This document shows, piece by piece, positions 50,789-59,992 of a stretch of 64,000 bases of DNA. The position numbers and the translations under genes are program-made. The DNA is taken from the NCBI RefSeq assembly GCF_000213255.1, contig NC_015520.1, positions 2,597,349 to 2,661,348 on the forward strand, read 5' to 3'. This DNA comes from Mahella australiensis 50-1 BON (GTDB lineage: Bacteria; Bacillota; Clostridia; Mahellales; Mahellaceae). Every line of letters begins with the position of its first letter. The stretch's first letter is position 1. The notes under the pieces were generated by a model. It was not told the origin of the DNA, did no database searches, and saw nothing but the letters and a program-made list of their open reading frames with translations.

Positions 50789-51058
50789 CTACATCGCCAA
50801 TTTATTGGCGAGCTTCGGATTCCCGATGAAATGATGTCCATTCCATCGGTACATCTCCAGCGTGTCCAACGCCACTACTGCTGGGTAGGTAATACCTACT
50901 CTCCACAGATACTTTAATACGCGGCACCTTGAATATTTTACACAGCAAAGGATTACTTGCTGCAACCGCCAAATATTCAGTTTACAACGTAGGACATAAT
51001 GTACTGTAGCTACCTTGCCATTTTGCGCAACATGTGAATATACGGTACACCATTCCAC
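50789..51058 (-). pseudogene. possible REP-type Y1 transposase fragment
   Basis: The end of the frame, DTLEMYRWNGHHFIGNPKLA, resembles the YxWSGH segment of REP-associated Y1 transposases. The upstream half is out of frame. It terminates in the hairpin TCGCCAATTTATTGGCGA (50794-50811). Low confidence. Confidence 0.3.
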
Positions 51059-51158
51059 ATGGCATACACCTGTGTACAGGCTACAAGACTACACCTTGAT
51101 TATACCATAATATGTTTTTGATGGCAAGCAATTAATGCCCAGCGAAAACGGCTCTCAT

Positions 51159-51178
51159 CTCTCCAATAAATTGGAGAG
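51159..51178. repeat. IS end-like hairpin
   Basis: CTCTCCAATAAATTGGAGAG, with the same CAATAAATTG core as the hairpins at 24324 and 50794. Confidence 0.5.
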
Positions 51179-51194
51179 GATTCCCGCCGCACAT

Positions 51195-51367
51195 CCTAAG
51201 GCCTGCTCGTATAATGAAGATGTCCAAAATTTCATGGAATTTGGAGTAGCGGTTCCTGCCTCTAAAGGTATATAATATACTTATATCAGAGAAACAAAAT
51301 GAGGAGGAACCGTTTAATGGAAGTATATCACAAACTAAAGTAGTTGACAAGGGATCTTTCACCTCAA
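51195..51367 (+). mobile_element. IS256 left-end fragment
   Basis: Repeats 35965-36117 including the promoter-like TATATAATATAC, the ribosome site and the first transposase codons with the same TAG at codon 9. It is cut off at 51367, next to the IS30 element. Confidence 0.85.
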
Positions 51368-51393
51368 ACAGAGATTTCGCATCTTTTCCTCAA

Positions 51394-53105
51394 TTGAAAA
51401 AGTAACTTCCACCCCTATCACATCCAATAGTGGAAATTAATCTTACAAATAAAAGGATAGACCTTAATTATACAAAGTGTTATACTATATTTGGCATTTG
51501 TCCATACAGTAATACCTGCCTGTATTTGAGGAGGTTTTGTTATGCCCAAGTCTAAACATCTTACTCTCAGTGAAAGAATCACGATTGAAAAATCACTTAA
51601 TGATTCTATGTCATTTAAGGCAATTGCTAGATTACTCGACCGTGATTGTACTTCTATTGCTAAAGAGGTCAAAAAACATATCGTATACAGAAAAGCTGGC
51701 TGTTACGGTAAGTCATTTAATGATTGCATACATCGTTTCGATTGTCAGCATTCCTACATCTGCGACAGCTCTAGCTGCAGAAACCGCTTCTGCCGGTTTT
51801 GTCCTAAATGCTATACAGTATGTCCTGATTATGGGAAGTATGTATGTCCCCTTCTGTCTAACCCACCTTATGTATGCAACGGTTGCAGTAACTTCAGAAG
51901 CTGTACTCTTGAGAAGTCCATGTACATTGCAGCTGAGGCTCAAAAAGAGTATAAACTATGCCTTTCTGAGTCGCGTAAGGGTATTTCTACTGATGAGCAA
52001 GAGATCTTACGTCTGGATAAAATCATCACTCCCCTCATCAAAAAGGGTCAATCCTTACACCATATTTGCTCTAATAATAGGGATGCTATTATGCATAGCG
52101 AGAAGACCATTTACAACTATGTTAATTGCGGCCTCTTTGCTGCCAGAAATATCGACCTGCCCAGAAAGGTAAGATACAGGCTCAGAAAGAAGTCTGCCAC
52201 CAATTTCAAGGTTGATAAATCGTGTAGGATCGGCCGTACTTATGATGATTTCCTTGCTTTCATAAACGATAATCCGGATACCTCTATTGTTGAGATGGAT
52301 AGCGTGGAAGGCTCAAAGGGTGGAAAAGTGCTTCTGAGCATACATTTTACTGATTCTCAGTTTATGCTGGCTTTTATTCGGGAGGCTAACACCTCTCAGT
52401 CTGTTATAGATATATTTGACAACCTCTATTAACGACTGGGGCCAGATACCTTTCGGGAACTCTTTCCGGTCATCCTCACTGATAACGGTAGTGAGTTTTC
52501 TAATCCTTCTGCTATCGAATTCGATAAGGACGGCAAACGAAGGACACGTATCTTTTACTGTGAGCCTTCCTGCCCATATCAGAAAGGCGCTGCAGAGAAT
52601 AACCATGAGTTAATCCGGAGGGTTATCCCAAAAGGTCATAGTTTTGACATGTATAAGCAAGAAAACATCACCCTTATGATGAATCATATCAATTCATATG
52701 GCAGAAGGAAGCTAAACGACCAGTCACCGTACTCGGTATTCAGCTTCCTTCATGGAACTGATGCCCCCAAGAAGTTAGATGCGGACTATATCTTACCAGA
52801 CGATATTATCCTAAATCCTACACTTCTGGGAGCATAAAACTAAATGGGCAGGTATCGCTGTTAGGTATTACAAATGCCGTTATATAGGGCTCTGTATAGG
52901 GTGGAATTTACTTTTATAAAAAAAGCGGTTATTTTTCACCTTCTATTTCCTATACCCAAAAAACGGATAAAACCTGCTCGTTTCACTAATAATTATATCA
53001 AATCTACCACAAAATAGTAGAATTAAATGATTCTCATTTCAAAAAAATTACCCTGACCCCTATGCTAGTGGAAGTTAATCCTACAAAGTGGACGTTACTT
53101 TTTCA
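51394..53105 (+). mobile_element. IS30-family element
   Basis: Imperfect terminal inverted repeats TTGAAAAAGTAACTTCCAC (51394) and GTGGACGTTACTTTTTCA (53088-53105) enclose one transposase gene. About 250 bp follow the stop without a gene. Confidence 0.8.
51542..52837 (+). pseudogene. IS30 transposase with one in-frame stop
   Basis: A 432-codon frame begins MPKSKHLTLSERITIEKSLN (HTH) and has a Cys-rich insert and DDE core: VEMDSVEGSKGGKVLLSIHF, then VILTDNGSEFSNP and AAENNHELIRRVIPKG. It is broken only by TAA at codon 297 (52430-52432), between DNLY and RLGPDTF. A nonsense mutation has probably inactivated it. Confidence 0.85.
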
Positions 53106-53175
53106 TTTCACCCTAAAATGCCCAGTACCGTTAATTAATATCCGTTTCATGAAAATATTTACCCGCGGAGACTCG

Positions 53176-54567
53176 CTACTTGAGTTGCGAGAGGAGCGGG
53201 TTCCTCCTTTCTTTGTCGTATTGCCAACCAGAGTTTCTCTGCAGAACTTGCATATATTTCCATGATACCCCTTGACAGAGACAATTGCCCGTACTGTCTT
53301 TGATGTCGAAGTACCCACTTGATCTTACAGCAACGCGTCCTGTAAAGTTACCCTGATATTTGCCATTTGGTATGTTAGCTTTAACTATATCTCCTGTTTG
53401 GAACCCAAAGTACTGCTTCCGGTTTTTACGGTAGCCCTTTGGGAAACCGTATTTGTCTGTCCTGCACATCTGCCTAGTGCCTCTTCCTATGGCTGACCAT
53501 ATTGAAACATATTCTGTTGAAATTGTTATTTCATCAGATGTGCTGGCGCCGACACAGCATGCATCATAATAATGCGTTTTAGGCAGTTTGTGCGCTAGTC
53601 GCTGTTTCTTTGTCATGGCACCCGTGCCGCATTCAACCGGCAAACCAAACTTTTTCAGATTGTCGTACAATGCCCATCTGGTTGCATTCATCATTGCAGC
53701 GTCTTTAAGCGGTTGTTTAGCTTGTTTTTGTATCTCTGGATAGCCGAATTCTTCTGCTGTCATATTACCTTTCTTTTGGTTACATTTATGACAGGCTATT
53801 GTTAAATTGCTTATCCTGTCAGTGCCGCCTCGGGATTTAGGGATTATATGCTCTACTTCCAGCGGTACATTCTCTTTGCCGCAGTAAGCACATTTACGCC
53901 CCCATTTCTCAAGCAGATACTCTTTAACCTCATAGCCAAACAATTCTCCATGCTGGTACTCCACATCGTTGATGTCCGGGTTTTGCATTAACTGCGTATC
54001 AAACTTAACATGCTCTGTGCTGATTGCTGTTATAGGCAACAACTTACACAGTTTTGTTACGCAGTTAATCGTCTGATTAACTCTGGCCTGTAACGACGGA
54101 GGTAAACGCTTTTCACGATACCCGTTATCAACATAGTTCCTTGCTTTTTGGCACGGCCTGCAATATCGGCTGCCATGTTTTGCGTTTTTACCACATGCAA
54201 CGCATTTCGCAGGATGCCTGTTGTTAAAACGTGCCTGCCTGTATCTTGTCTTGCGATTACGTCTGCTGCTTCTCAACGCACGTCTGTCTTTAAGTTTTTT
54301 CTTAATATTGGATTTATGATGTATTTCTCCTAACCATATGGCCTTAGTATCATCTGCCAAAACAGCTGCACCTGTCGCTTTGCTGCCAGGGTCAAGTTTC
54401 AATCTTAAGGATTGCAACTGACTTTCTTCTTCCGTCCTGTCTTTAAGCCGTATTGTAAACGGTTCTTTTTTGTGGACAACTGCTCTGCTGCGTTCAAGCA
54501 ATAATCTCGCTCTTTTCTCTGAACATGGCATTAACGGCTTCTTGTGTTTATCTAGTACAAATACCAT
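53176..54567 (-). CDS. iscB: IscB RNA-guided nuclease (RuvC-HNH)
   Basis: The protein is 463 aa. N-terminal PLMP domain (PLMPCSEKRARLLLERSRAV), RuvC-I with D59 (LKLDPGSKATG), Arg-rich bridge helix (about residues 92-116), a CxxC...CxxC segment (123-139), RuvC-II E185 (ISTEHVKFD), HNH 226-268 with H240, N254 and H260 and a CxxC/CxxC zinc site, and RuvC-III near H332/D335 (HYYDACCVG). All expected catalytic residues are present. The C-terminal 120 aa include a small beta domain (FQTGDIVKANIPNGKYQGNF). AAAGGAG precedes ATG 54565-54567. Confidence 0.95.
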   Translation of the reverse strand: MVFVLDKHKKPLMPCSEKRARLLLERSRAVVHKKEPFTIRLKDRTEEESQLQSLRLKLDPGSKATGAAVLADDTKAIWLGEIHHKSNIKKKLKDRRALRSSRRNRKTRYRQARFNNRHPAKCVACGKNAKHGSRYCRPCQKARNYVDNGYREKRLPPSLQARVNQTINCVTKLCKLLPITAISTEHVKFDTQLMQNPDINDVEYQHGELFGYEVKEYLLEKWGRKCAYCGKENVPLEVEHIIPKSRGGTDRISNLTIACHKCNQKKGNMTAEEFGYPEIQKQAKQPLKDAAMMNATRWALYDNLKKFGLPVECGTGAMTKKQRLAHKLPKTHYYDACCVGASTSDEITISTEYVSIWSAIGRGTRQMCRTDKYGFPKGYRKNRKQYFGFQTGDIVKANIPNGKYQGNFTGRVAVRSSGYFDIKDSTGNCLCQGVSWKYMQVLQRNSGWQYDKERRNPLLSQLK

Positions 54568-54786
54568 AATTTTCTCCTTTCGGAGCCCCTTACGGGGCTA
54601 GTAACGCTGCCTTCCGGCAATCTCTCCGCGCCAATGTTATATAAGCTTTTTGCGCTTAGCACACTGCCCATACCCTCGGAACTGTTTAATGCTGAGCGAT
54701 AGATCTACGGACTGGAGAAGCATCCATAGGTATCATGACTTATATAACGTAGTCAGTTAAGACTTAGGCTGGTCAACCAGGCTCTT
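54568..54786 (-). ncRNA. omegaRNA (HEARO) of the IscB element
   Basis: The 219 nt directly upstream of iscB fold into nested stems: GTTATATAAG (near 54740) pairs with CTTATATAAC (near 54640), and GCCGGAAGGC and GCCCCGTAAGGGGC hairpins occur by the ORF. This is the position and layout of HEARO RNAs. The guide would be taken from sequence just 5' of it, across the element end in the neighbouring gene. Confidence 0.8.
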
Positions 54787-55404
54787 TTACAAGCCTACCT
54801 CTTTAGAGGTGGGTAGTTGACATTCAACTTTAACGGTATCTTTAGGCACATACAGCTTAATCTGAGGACTTAACGAACTAACGTATAATGTTTCCTCAGG
54901 TTTAAGCGAAAGCTTTTCTGCCAGCGGCTTATACTCTGGATTATCAGTATTATTCTTAACAATTGCATATGTTTCCCCATTAACTTCATACCTGAAAAGC
55001 CTATCGGGTTTATATTTCACTCCATTGATATTAATTGCCTTCGACTTACCCTTAACTACGAAATACTTGTATTGATACACCATTCTTGGTTGGCTATTAT
55101 TTTCTACAAGATAGACCTTTTGAGCATCGAGTTTGTCCAGCAGATATTGATCCGCCCCGGTTTCTTTATATACATAATAATAAGGGTGCTCACCGATAAA
55201 ACCATACCCGATCCCAAATACAGCTGTCCCTTTGCCTGATATCTCGTTTCCCAGTTCCATGGATTTAATATTAGCTACCTTGATTTCTACTGTTTGAATT
55301 TCGCAGTTAGCTACAGGCAATGTCAGTTGATAAATCAGAATAGCCCCCGAAATTATTGTAATCACTATTATAATTGTGGCCATAACCAAGAAATCGTTTC
55401 TCAT
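54787..55404 (-). CDS. 205-aa membrane-anchored protein; C-terminus contributed by IS end
   Basis: One N-terminal transmembrane segment (about residues 8-30) and an extracytoplasmic beta-rich domain (GKGTAVFGIGYGFIGEHPYY). The last roughly 10 residues (LPTSKEVGL) are encoded by the IscB element's end hairpin, so the original C-terminus was replaced or truncated. Standard GAAAGGAGAAAG leader, preceded by a terminator. No family recognised. Confidence 0.6.
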   Translation of the reverse strand: MRNDFLVMATIIIVITIISGAILIYQLTLPVANCEIQTVEIKVANIKSMELGNEISGKGTAVFGIGYGFIGEHPYYYVYKETGADQYLLDKLDAQKVYLVENNSQPRMVYQYKYFVVKGKSKAININGVKYKPDRLFRYEVNGETYAIVKNNTDNPEYKPLAEKLSLKPEETLYVSSLSPQIKLYVPKDTVKVECQLPTSKEVGL

Positions 55405-55436
55405 AAAGCTTTCTCCTTTCTTTTTTTTGAAAAATA

Positions 55437-55464
55437 AGGAGGTAAGATTTCGCTCTTACCTCCT
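55437..55464 (-). terminator. intrinsic terminator upstream of the 205-aa gene
   Basis: AGGAGGTAAGA / TCTTACCTCCT stem followed by TATTTTTC on the minus strand. Confidence 0.8.
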
Positions 55465-55508
55465 ATATTCTATCACTTTGCGGCAGCGCCTGCAAAAAAG
55501 GGTAATAA

Positions 55509-55537
55509 AGACAGCAATTGCAACATTATTGCTGTCT
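55509..55537 (-). terminator. terminator at the end of MoxR/VWA operon copy 2
   Basis: AGACAGCAAT / ATTGCTGTCT stem followed by TTATTACCC; overlaps the stop of the 221-aa gene. The equivalent was lost in copy 1. Confidence 0.6.
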
Positions 55538-56191
55538 CCAGACCCAGCGAAGGCGCCAATTACCGTCGGCAGAACGGTTTACCCATGCTTGGCTGGGATA
55601 AATCTCAAACTCTTTGCCCTGCCGGCCGGCAAGAACAAGATATCTTTTCTCATCTTCGGCAAGCACATCAAGCACAAACCAGCCGTCAACAACAGCTAAT
55701 CCGCGACGGTATACACGAGCTAACCAAACAGGCGGAATAGTAACAGTAATAATTGTTTTTTTCTGTGTTACGGCCATACCGCATATGTCCGGCTTACCAA
55801 TACGGATCCGGTCAGTGTTGCCAGGCCATTCTTGACGTTTGTATGCACACTTTCCCAGTGTTATATGTGCCAGTGTTGTTGCCTTTTCTACAGTACGCTC
55901 AAATATCGGCGTATCGAGCGGATCACAATTGTATTTATTACTCGCTCGTTGCCACAACTTTTTCATTCTTTTGTCAAACGCCGGGCGTAGCGCAGGCGGC
56001 AGTGTTGCCCGGTCTTTTTGTTTCCATGCCTCAAGTATTGCAAGGCAGCGTGGAAGCTTACCGCCAAGGGCTACAAGAGCACGCTCGGTTATCAGATCGG
56101 GATGGTCGTGCAGCACTAACGCCCCGCTTTCTGTCAGGGTTATGGTATGCATGTGCCCGCTGCACCGTACCCGGCATTGCACTTCTTCCAT
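55526..56191 (-). CDS. 221-aa protein, paralogue pair member 1 (copy 2, intact end)
   Basis: Nearly identical to 24333-25007 except for scattered substitutions and the C-terminus (WVWRQQ, probably the native end). Conserved CRVRCSGHMH. Operon mate of the MoxR/VWA pair; function unknown. Confidence 0.7.
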   Translation of the reverse strand: MEEVQCRVRCSGHMHTITLTESGALVLHDHPDLITERALVALGGKLPRCLAILEAWKQKDRATLPPALRPAFDKRMKKLWQRASNKYNCDPLDTPIFERTVEKATTLAHITLGKCAYKRQEWPGNTDRIRIGKPDICGMAVTQKKTIITVTIPPVWLARVYRRGLAVVDGWFVLDVLAEDEKRYLVLAGRQGKEFEIYPSQAWVNRSADGNWRLRWVWRQQ

Positions 56192-56196
56192 TGTTT

Positions 56197-56931
56197 TTAC
56201 TCCCCTTCCTTTTTAACTGTTACTATGCTATTTCCCCTCGAAACCCAGCGAAGGTGCCAATCACCGTCGGCAGAACGGGTAATAACGGCCGGCCATAAGT
56301 TAACTTCAAACCCACGGCCTTGTCGTCCTGCTAAGACAGTAAACCCCTTCTCATCTTCGGCAAGCACATCAAGCACAAACCAGCCGTCAACAACAGCTAA
56401 CCCGCGACGGTATACGCGGGTAAACCACGAAATGGGAACAGTAGCGCTGACGTATGAATTTGTGCCTGTCCACTTGCCATTTTCACTCCGTACCTGTTCG
56501 GAACCGCCACATATATGCGGTTCCCCGACCCGGGCACAGGCAATGTGGTTACCCCCTGCCCAGCGGCTTTGAGACCGCCGGTATGCGCATTTTTGCAGTA
56601 GATCCTCTGCTATCTTTTTAACCCGTTCTTCCGCACGTGTGCGGAATGAAACAGACAAAGGATCTGTAAATGTGTTCCTCATCACCCGTTCTTTTGTCTT
56701 TTTCTGGGCTTCGTTAAGCGCCGGGTGTAGTACAGGCGGCAGTGGTGCCCGGTCTTTTTGTTTCCACGCCTCAAGTATTGCAAGGCAGCGTGGAAGCTTA
56801 CCGCCAAGGGCTACAAGAGCACGCTCGGTTATCAGATCGGGATGGTCGTGCAGCATTAACGCCCCGCTTTCTGTCAATGTTACAGTATGCATGTGCCCGC
56901 TGCACCGTACCCGGCATCGCACTTCTTCCAT
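56197..56931 (-). CDS. 244-aa protein, paralogue pair member 2 (copy 2)
   Basis: Differs from 25013-25747 at only a handful of residues. Same standard ribosome-site leader and the same leader-RNA-derived terminator before it. Confidence 0.7.
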   Translation of the reverse strand: MEEVRCRVRCSGHMHTVTLTESGALMLHDHPDLITERALVALGGKLPRCLAILEAWKQKDRAPLPPVLHPALNEAQKKTKERVMRNTFTDPLSVSFRTRAEERVKKIAEDLLQKCAYRRSQSRWAGGNHIACARVGEPHICGGSEQVRSENGKWTGTNSYVSATVPISWFTRVYRRGLAVVDGWFVLDVLAEDEKGFTVLAGRQGRGFEVNLWPAVITRSADGDWHLRWVSRGNSIVTVKKEGE

Positions 56932-56964
56932 CTTTCATTTCTCCTTTCTTTTTTTAGAGAAATA

Positions 56965-57045
56965 AAAAGGCAGCACAAACACAACTGGCTTGTACTGCCT
57001 TTTAGTCTCAAGCTCACCTTTAATTTTTACCGCCGCAATATAGGC
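56965..57045 (-). ncRNA. partial leader RNA, copy F (3' terminator part)
   Basis: Duplicate of copy E: AAAAGGCAG/CTGCCTTTTT hairpin plus GAGACTAAAAGGCAG flank. Confidence 0.7.
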
Positions 57046-57067
57046 ATATTCACACCTTTGCTGACAA

Positions 57068-58291
57068 TTAGGCTATTTTAATAGTCTTTGCCCAGGCCGG
57101 TGCTTCTTGGTCGCTCATCATGCCAACTATTACTTTGGCTTTTTGTGGCGGTATGCCGGGCCATGGTGTATAGCCGTCAGTAAGTACTATTACAACCTGC
57201 GGTCGCGGTTTAAGCTTTAATGCCGCTTCTATTCCGCTGCCCATATTTGTACCGCCTCCGCCTACCAAGTTCACCTGCTTTACGTTAAATACTTTTTTGC
57301 ACGTGTGAACACTGGCATCTGTGGCTAGTACAGTGACTCCACGGGACCCGCAGCTTTTGAGTACTCCTGATACCTCGGCTAACGCTTTGGTTAGCATATC
57401 GTTTGATATACTGCCCGATGTATCCACCACTATAGCCACCTCGGGTATTGGTTGGCATAGCGACGGGAGTATTATTTTGTTATCACGAAACTGCCCTTGC
57501 CGCCTGTTTGGCCTGTTGTAACTGTAGTCTACAGTACCGCTTACCTGTGCTACAGCGTTTCGTACAACAGATGCCATCTCACGCCTCCAGTCTACCTTAG
57601 GCTGTAGTTTGGCATTTGCCCAGCGTACCAAGTGCGCCGGTATGTTGCCACAACTTTTTGATGCATGGATTATTTGCACAGCGGTATCCCGGCGTATAAG
57701 CTCCGCTTCGGCTTGATTTATACCATTGCTCGAGTCAGGAGGATCGTCTTCCCATGACTCCTGCTGACCTGTTGCGCATGAACCGCATCGGCCGGCACAA
57801 GGCGCCGGTGTTTGCATTCCGGTCTTGTTCTCATCAGCCGGGTTGTCGCACACACCAGCTCGCAGCAATGAGATATGTTCCGCCTTAGCTTCTAAAGCAG
57901 CGTAATATTCTTCTGCCAACAGGTTGTCAGGCTGTCTGATACTGGCCGGCGTAACCGGATTTTCAGGCAGTTTCACACCTTCATGAATCAAATCGTCGTT
58001 TATTTCCGCATCTGTCGCGATATTTGCGATAGTGTGATCGAGATTTTTCATTCGTGAAGCATGATCCCTGATTAGATGGCAGATCTCGTGGTAGAGCACA
58101 CCGGACATTTCTTCTGCTGTCCAGTGCTCAACTACCACCGGATCATAATACAGCCGCCAGTACTGGTCTACTGCCATGGTTTCCAATCCCGGTTTCTCGA
58201 CCGGATGAAGCGCCAATGCAGCGGATGCCAGGTATGGACGCTCTTCTACTAACCGCAGGCGAGCAGCCTGCAGGTCTTCCGGCATAGGCAT
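57068..58291 (-). CDS. VWA-like / DUF2201-type putative metallopeptidase, copy 2
   Basis: The protein is 407 aa and almost identical to 25884-27107 (K16 to E, R56 to H). HEICHLIRDH and the DTSGS MIDAS are intact, so both copies look functional. TAATG-type overlap with the MoxR gene is kept. Confidence 0.85.
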   Translation of the reverse strand: MPMPEDLQAARLRLVEERPYLASAALALHPVEKPGLETMAVDQYWRLYYDPVVVEHWTAEEMSGVLYHEICHLIRDHASRMKNLDHTIANIATDAEINDDLIHEGVKLPENPVTPASIRQPDNLLAEEYYAALEAKAEHISLLRAGVCDNPADENKTGMQTPAPCAGRCGSCATGQQESWEDDPPDSSNGINQAEAELIRRDTAVQIIHASKSCGNIPAHLVRWANAKLQPKVDWRREMASVVRNAVAQVSGTVDYSYNRPNRRQGQFRDNKIILPSLCQPIPEVAIVVDTSGSISNDMLTKALAEVSGVLKSCGSRGVTVLATDASVHTCKKVFNVKQVNLVGGGGTNMGSGIEAALKLKPRPQVVIVLTDGYTPWPGIPPQKAKVIVGMMSDQEAPAWAKTIKIA

Positions 58292-59373
58292 TATATCAAA
58301 CCTCCCTTCTTAAGTAGTGGGATAAATTCCCGTACCTCTTTTTGCGGTAACGGGAGGTTTGGCTTCCGTGCTTCTACTAAGGCTTTTGCAGCAGCTGCTG
58401 CAATATCTTTTGCGCCCTGTTCAGCGGCTTGGGCTAGTATCTGCCATGCTGCTATCCACCGCTTTTCAGTCAATTTATTGACTGCCGCCACTACAACAGC
58501 GGTTAATACGGCGAATGCCTGGTCACCACGGAGCGGTACCTGAAATTGATCGTGATGTTCCAGCAGATCCTCCGGGTCGGGCAAATCCAACGCTTTCTTC
58601 CACGAAAGGAATTCGAGCGCGGGACCTGTACCGACACAGCCGGACAGGAGTGTTGCTTCTGCTTCTTCGCCTACATCAACGCTTTCTGCTGCTGCCAGTA
58701 GGCGTGCAGCCATGTCCCAACTCCGAGGGCTGGGCCAAGCTTTGCCGACCAGACTATCCTCATTAGGCATTTGAAGCAGCAGATGTGGCCTGTGCCGGAT
58801 AAAAGCCGCTATCGCAGCTTTTGCCTGCGGTATTTTATCCTGCCAGTCCTCTGGCAGTTCCGGCATAGGTTTATTTTTAAACCCGCTTACCATGCCGTTC
58901 ACCCATTCGGTAGGATTTAATTCCCAATCCAAATGACAGAATCGGTTAGCAAGCGGTGCAGATAATTCCCATCCGCCTGCTGCCTGCTCTGGCGGATTGG
59001 CTGCTGCTACTATGGCCACTTCGGCCGGTAGCGGTTGATCGCCCACCACTTTATCTAACACTACTCTCAGCAGAGCGGCCTGAACGGCTGGCGGCGCAGT
59101 TGATATTTCGTCCAAAAACAAGATACCCTTGCCTGCTTGAGCTAGGCGTTTGGCCCAGGCAGGAGGTTCTAGATGCACCCCGTCATCTCTAATAACCGGG
59201 AGCCCGGAAAAATCACTGGGCTCCCTTATAGACGCTATAACGACTTCAACGGGCAGACCCATTTGATCCCCCATCGCCTGTATAGCGGACGTCTTGCCCG
59301 TTCCTGGGGCTCCCCATAAAATAACGGGTACTTTCGTTTGGATGGCTATTGCCATCGCTAATACTTCTTCCAT
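58291..59373 (-). CDS. MoxR-type AAA+ ATPase, copy 2
   Basis: The protein is 360 aa with the same Walker A GAPGTGKTSA and Walker B LFLDEIS as copy 1 and few substitutions (e.g. VLLWG to VILWG). ATG 59371-59373 after GAAAGGAGAATTAAAACA. Confidence 0.9.
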   Translation of the reverse strand: MEEVLAMAIAIQTKVPVILWGAPGTGKTSAIQAMGDQMGLPVEVVIASIREPSDFSGLPVIRDDGVHLEPPAWAKRLAQAGKGILFLDEISTAPPAVQAALLRVVLDKVVGDQPLPAEVAIVAAANPPEQAAGGWELSAPLANRFCHLDWELNPTEWVNGMVSGFKNKPMPELPEDWQDKIPQAKAAIAAFIRHRPHLLLQMPNEDSLVGKAWPSPRSWDMAARLLAAAESVDVGEEAEATLLSGCVGTGPALEFLSWKKALDLPDPEDLLEHHDQFQVPLRGDQAFAVLTAVVVAAVNKLTEKRWIAAWQILAQAAEQGAKDIAAAAAKALVEARKPNLPLPQKEVREFIPLLKKGGLI

Positions 59374-59396
59374 TGTTTTAATTCTCCTTTCTTTTT

Positions 59397-59597
59397 TTAA
59401 CAATCATACATGACACCATGGCTATTAGTCTTAACCCAATAGCCGCTATTGCTGCGGCCTTCCAGTTCTATTGGCCGCCGTATGTTTGTAGTTGCTTCTT
59501 TATATGCCCGGCGAGTGGCTTTTCTCATTAGCCTCTTCGTACGGGCATAATTTTTTTGAGACAAATGAGAGTTGTGCTTAAATCTTGCCAGTTTCAT
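59397..59597 (-). CDS. 66-aa basic protein, copy 2
   Basis: Identical in sequence to 28212-28412. Conservation without change while neighbouring genes drift slightly suggests it is functional. Confidence 0.65.
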   Translation of the reverse strand: MKLARFKHNSHLSQKNYARTKRLMRKATRRAYKEATTNIRRPIELEGRSNSGYWVKTNSHGVMYDC

Positions 59598-59626
59598 TTT
59601 TTCTCCTTTCTTTTTTGAAAAAATAA

Positions 59627-59667
59627 AAAACGGTCTAAAAGCTTTCTTTTTTGCTTTTAGACCGTTT
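59627..59667 (-). terminator. terminator between tRNA-like RNA copy D and the 66-aa gene
   Basis: AAACGGTCTAAAAGC / GCTTTTAGACCGTTT stem followed by TTATTTTTTC. Confidence 0.85.
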
Positions 59668-59681
59668 CCTTCTTATTTTTT

Positions 59682-59761
59682 AGATAAAACTGCGGGGAAT
59701 CGAACCCCGGTTCCGGGTTGTGCACATCGGCCTTTTCACCCGGATGAAGCCTTTCAGCCCC
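59682..59761 (-). ncRNA. tmRNA-like tRNA-like domain, copy D (acceptor 3' strand lost)
   Basis: 5' part, CCGGGT/ACCCGG stem and T arm match copy C exactly. The 3' end reads CCCCGCAGTTTTATCTA where copies B and C have CAGCTCCACCA. The acceptor stem and CCA are thus destroyed, so it cannot be aminoacylated as a tRNA mimic. Confidence 0.7.
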
Positions 59762-59768
59762 TAAACAT

Positions 59769-59986
59769 AAAAAGGCAGCACAAACACACTGGCTTGTACT
59801 GCCTCTTTAGACCTATTCCTTCTTCATCTTCACCGGCAGAATGTCCGGCATTAACATAACACCCCTGCTCCTCGCATGGCGTTATTTGCTGCCATCCGTA
59901 TGATACGGACCCGCATTAGGTTGCGGCGTTGGACAGCTCGGGCTTCCAAAGCTGATTCAGCTTTGTTATCCCAAACAATACTTTAC
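59769..59986 (-). ncRNA. structured leader RNA, copy D
   Basis: As copy C, but the variable hairpin is TCCGTA/TACGGA as in copy B. Conserved GAGCTGTCCAACGCCGCAAC block and AAAAGGCAG terminator-like hairpin present. Leads MoxR/VWA operon copy 2. Confidence 0.75.
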
Positions 59987-59992
59987 ACTTGT

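Larger units (their letters stand above)
53130..54822 (-). mobile_element. IscB-type IS200/IS605-like element
   Basis: Contains the omegaRNA and a full IscB gene, no tnpA. The left end has hairpin ACCTCTTTAGAGGT flanked by GGGTAGTTGAC (about 54797-54820). The right end near 53130-53175 has CTCGC/GCGAG and GTCTCCGCGGGTAAAT. It would need a TnpA in trans to move. Confidence 0.75.
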
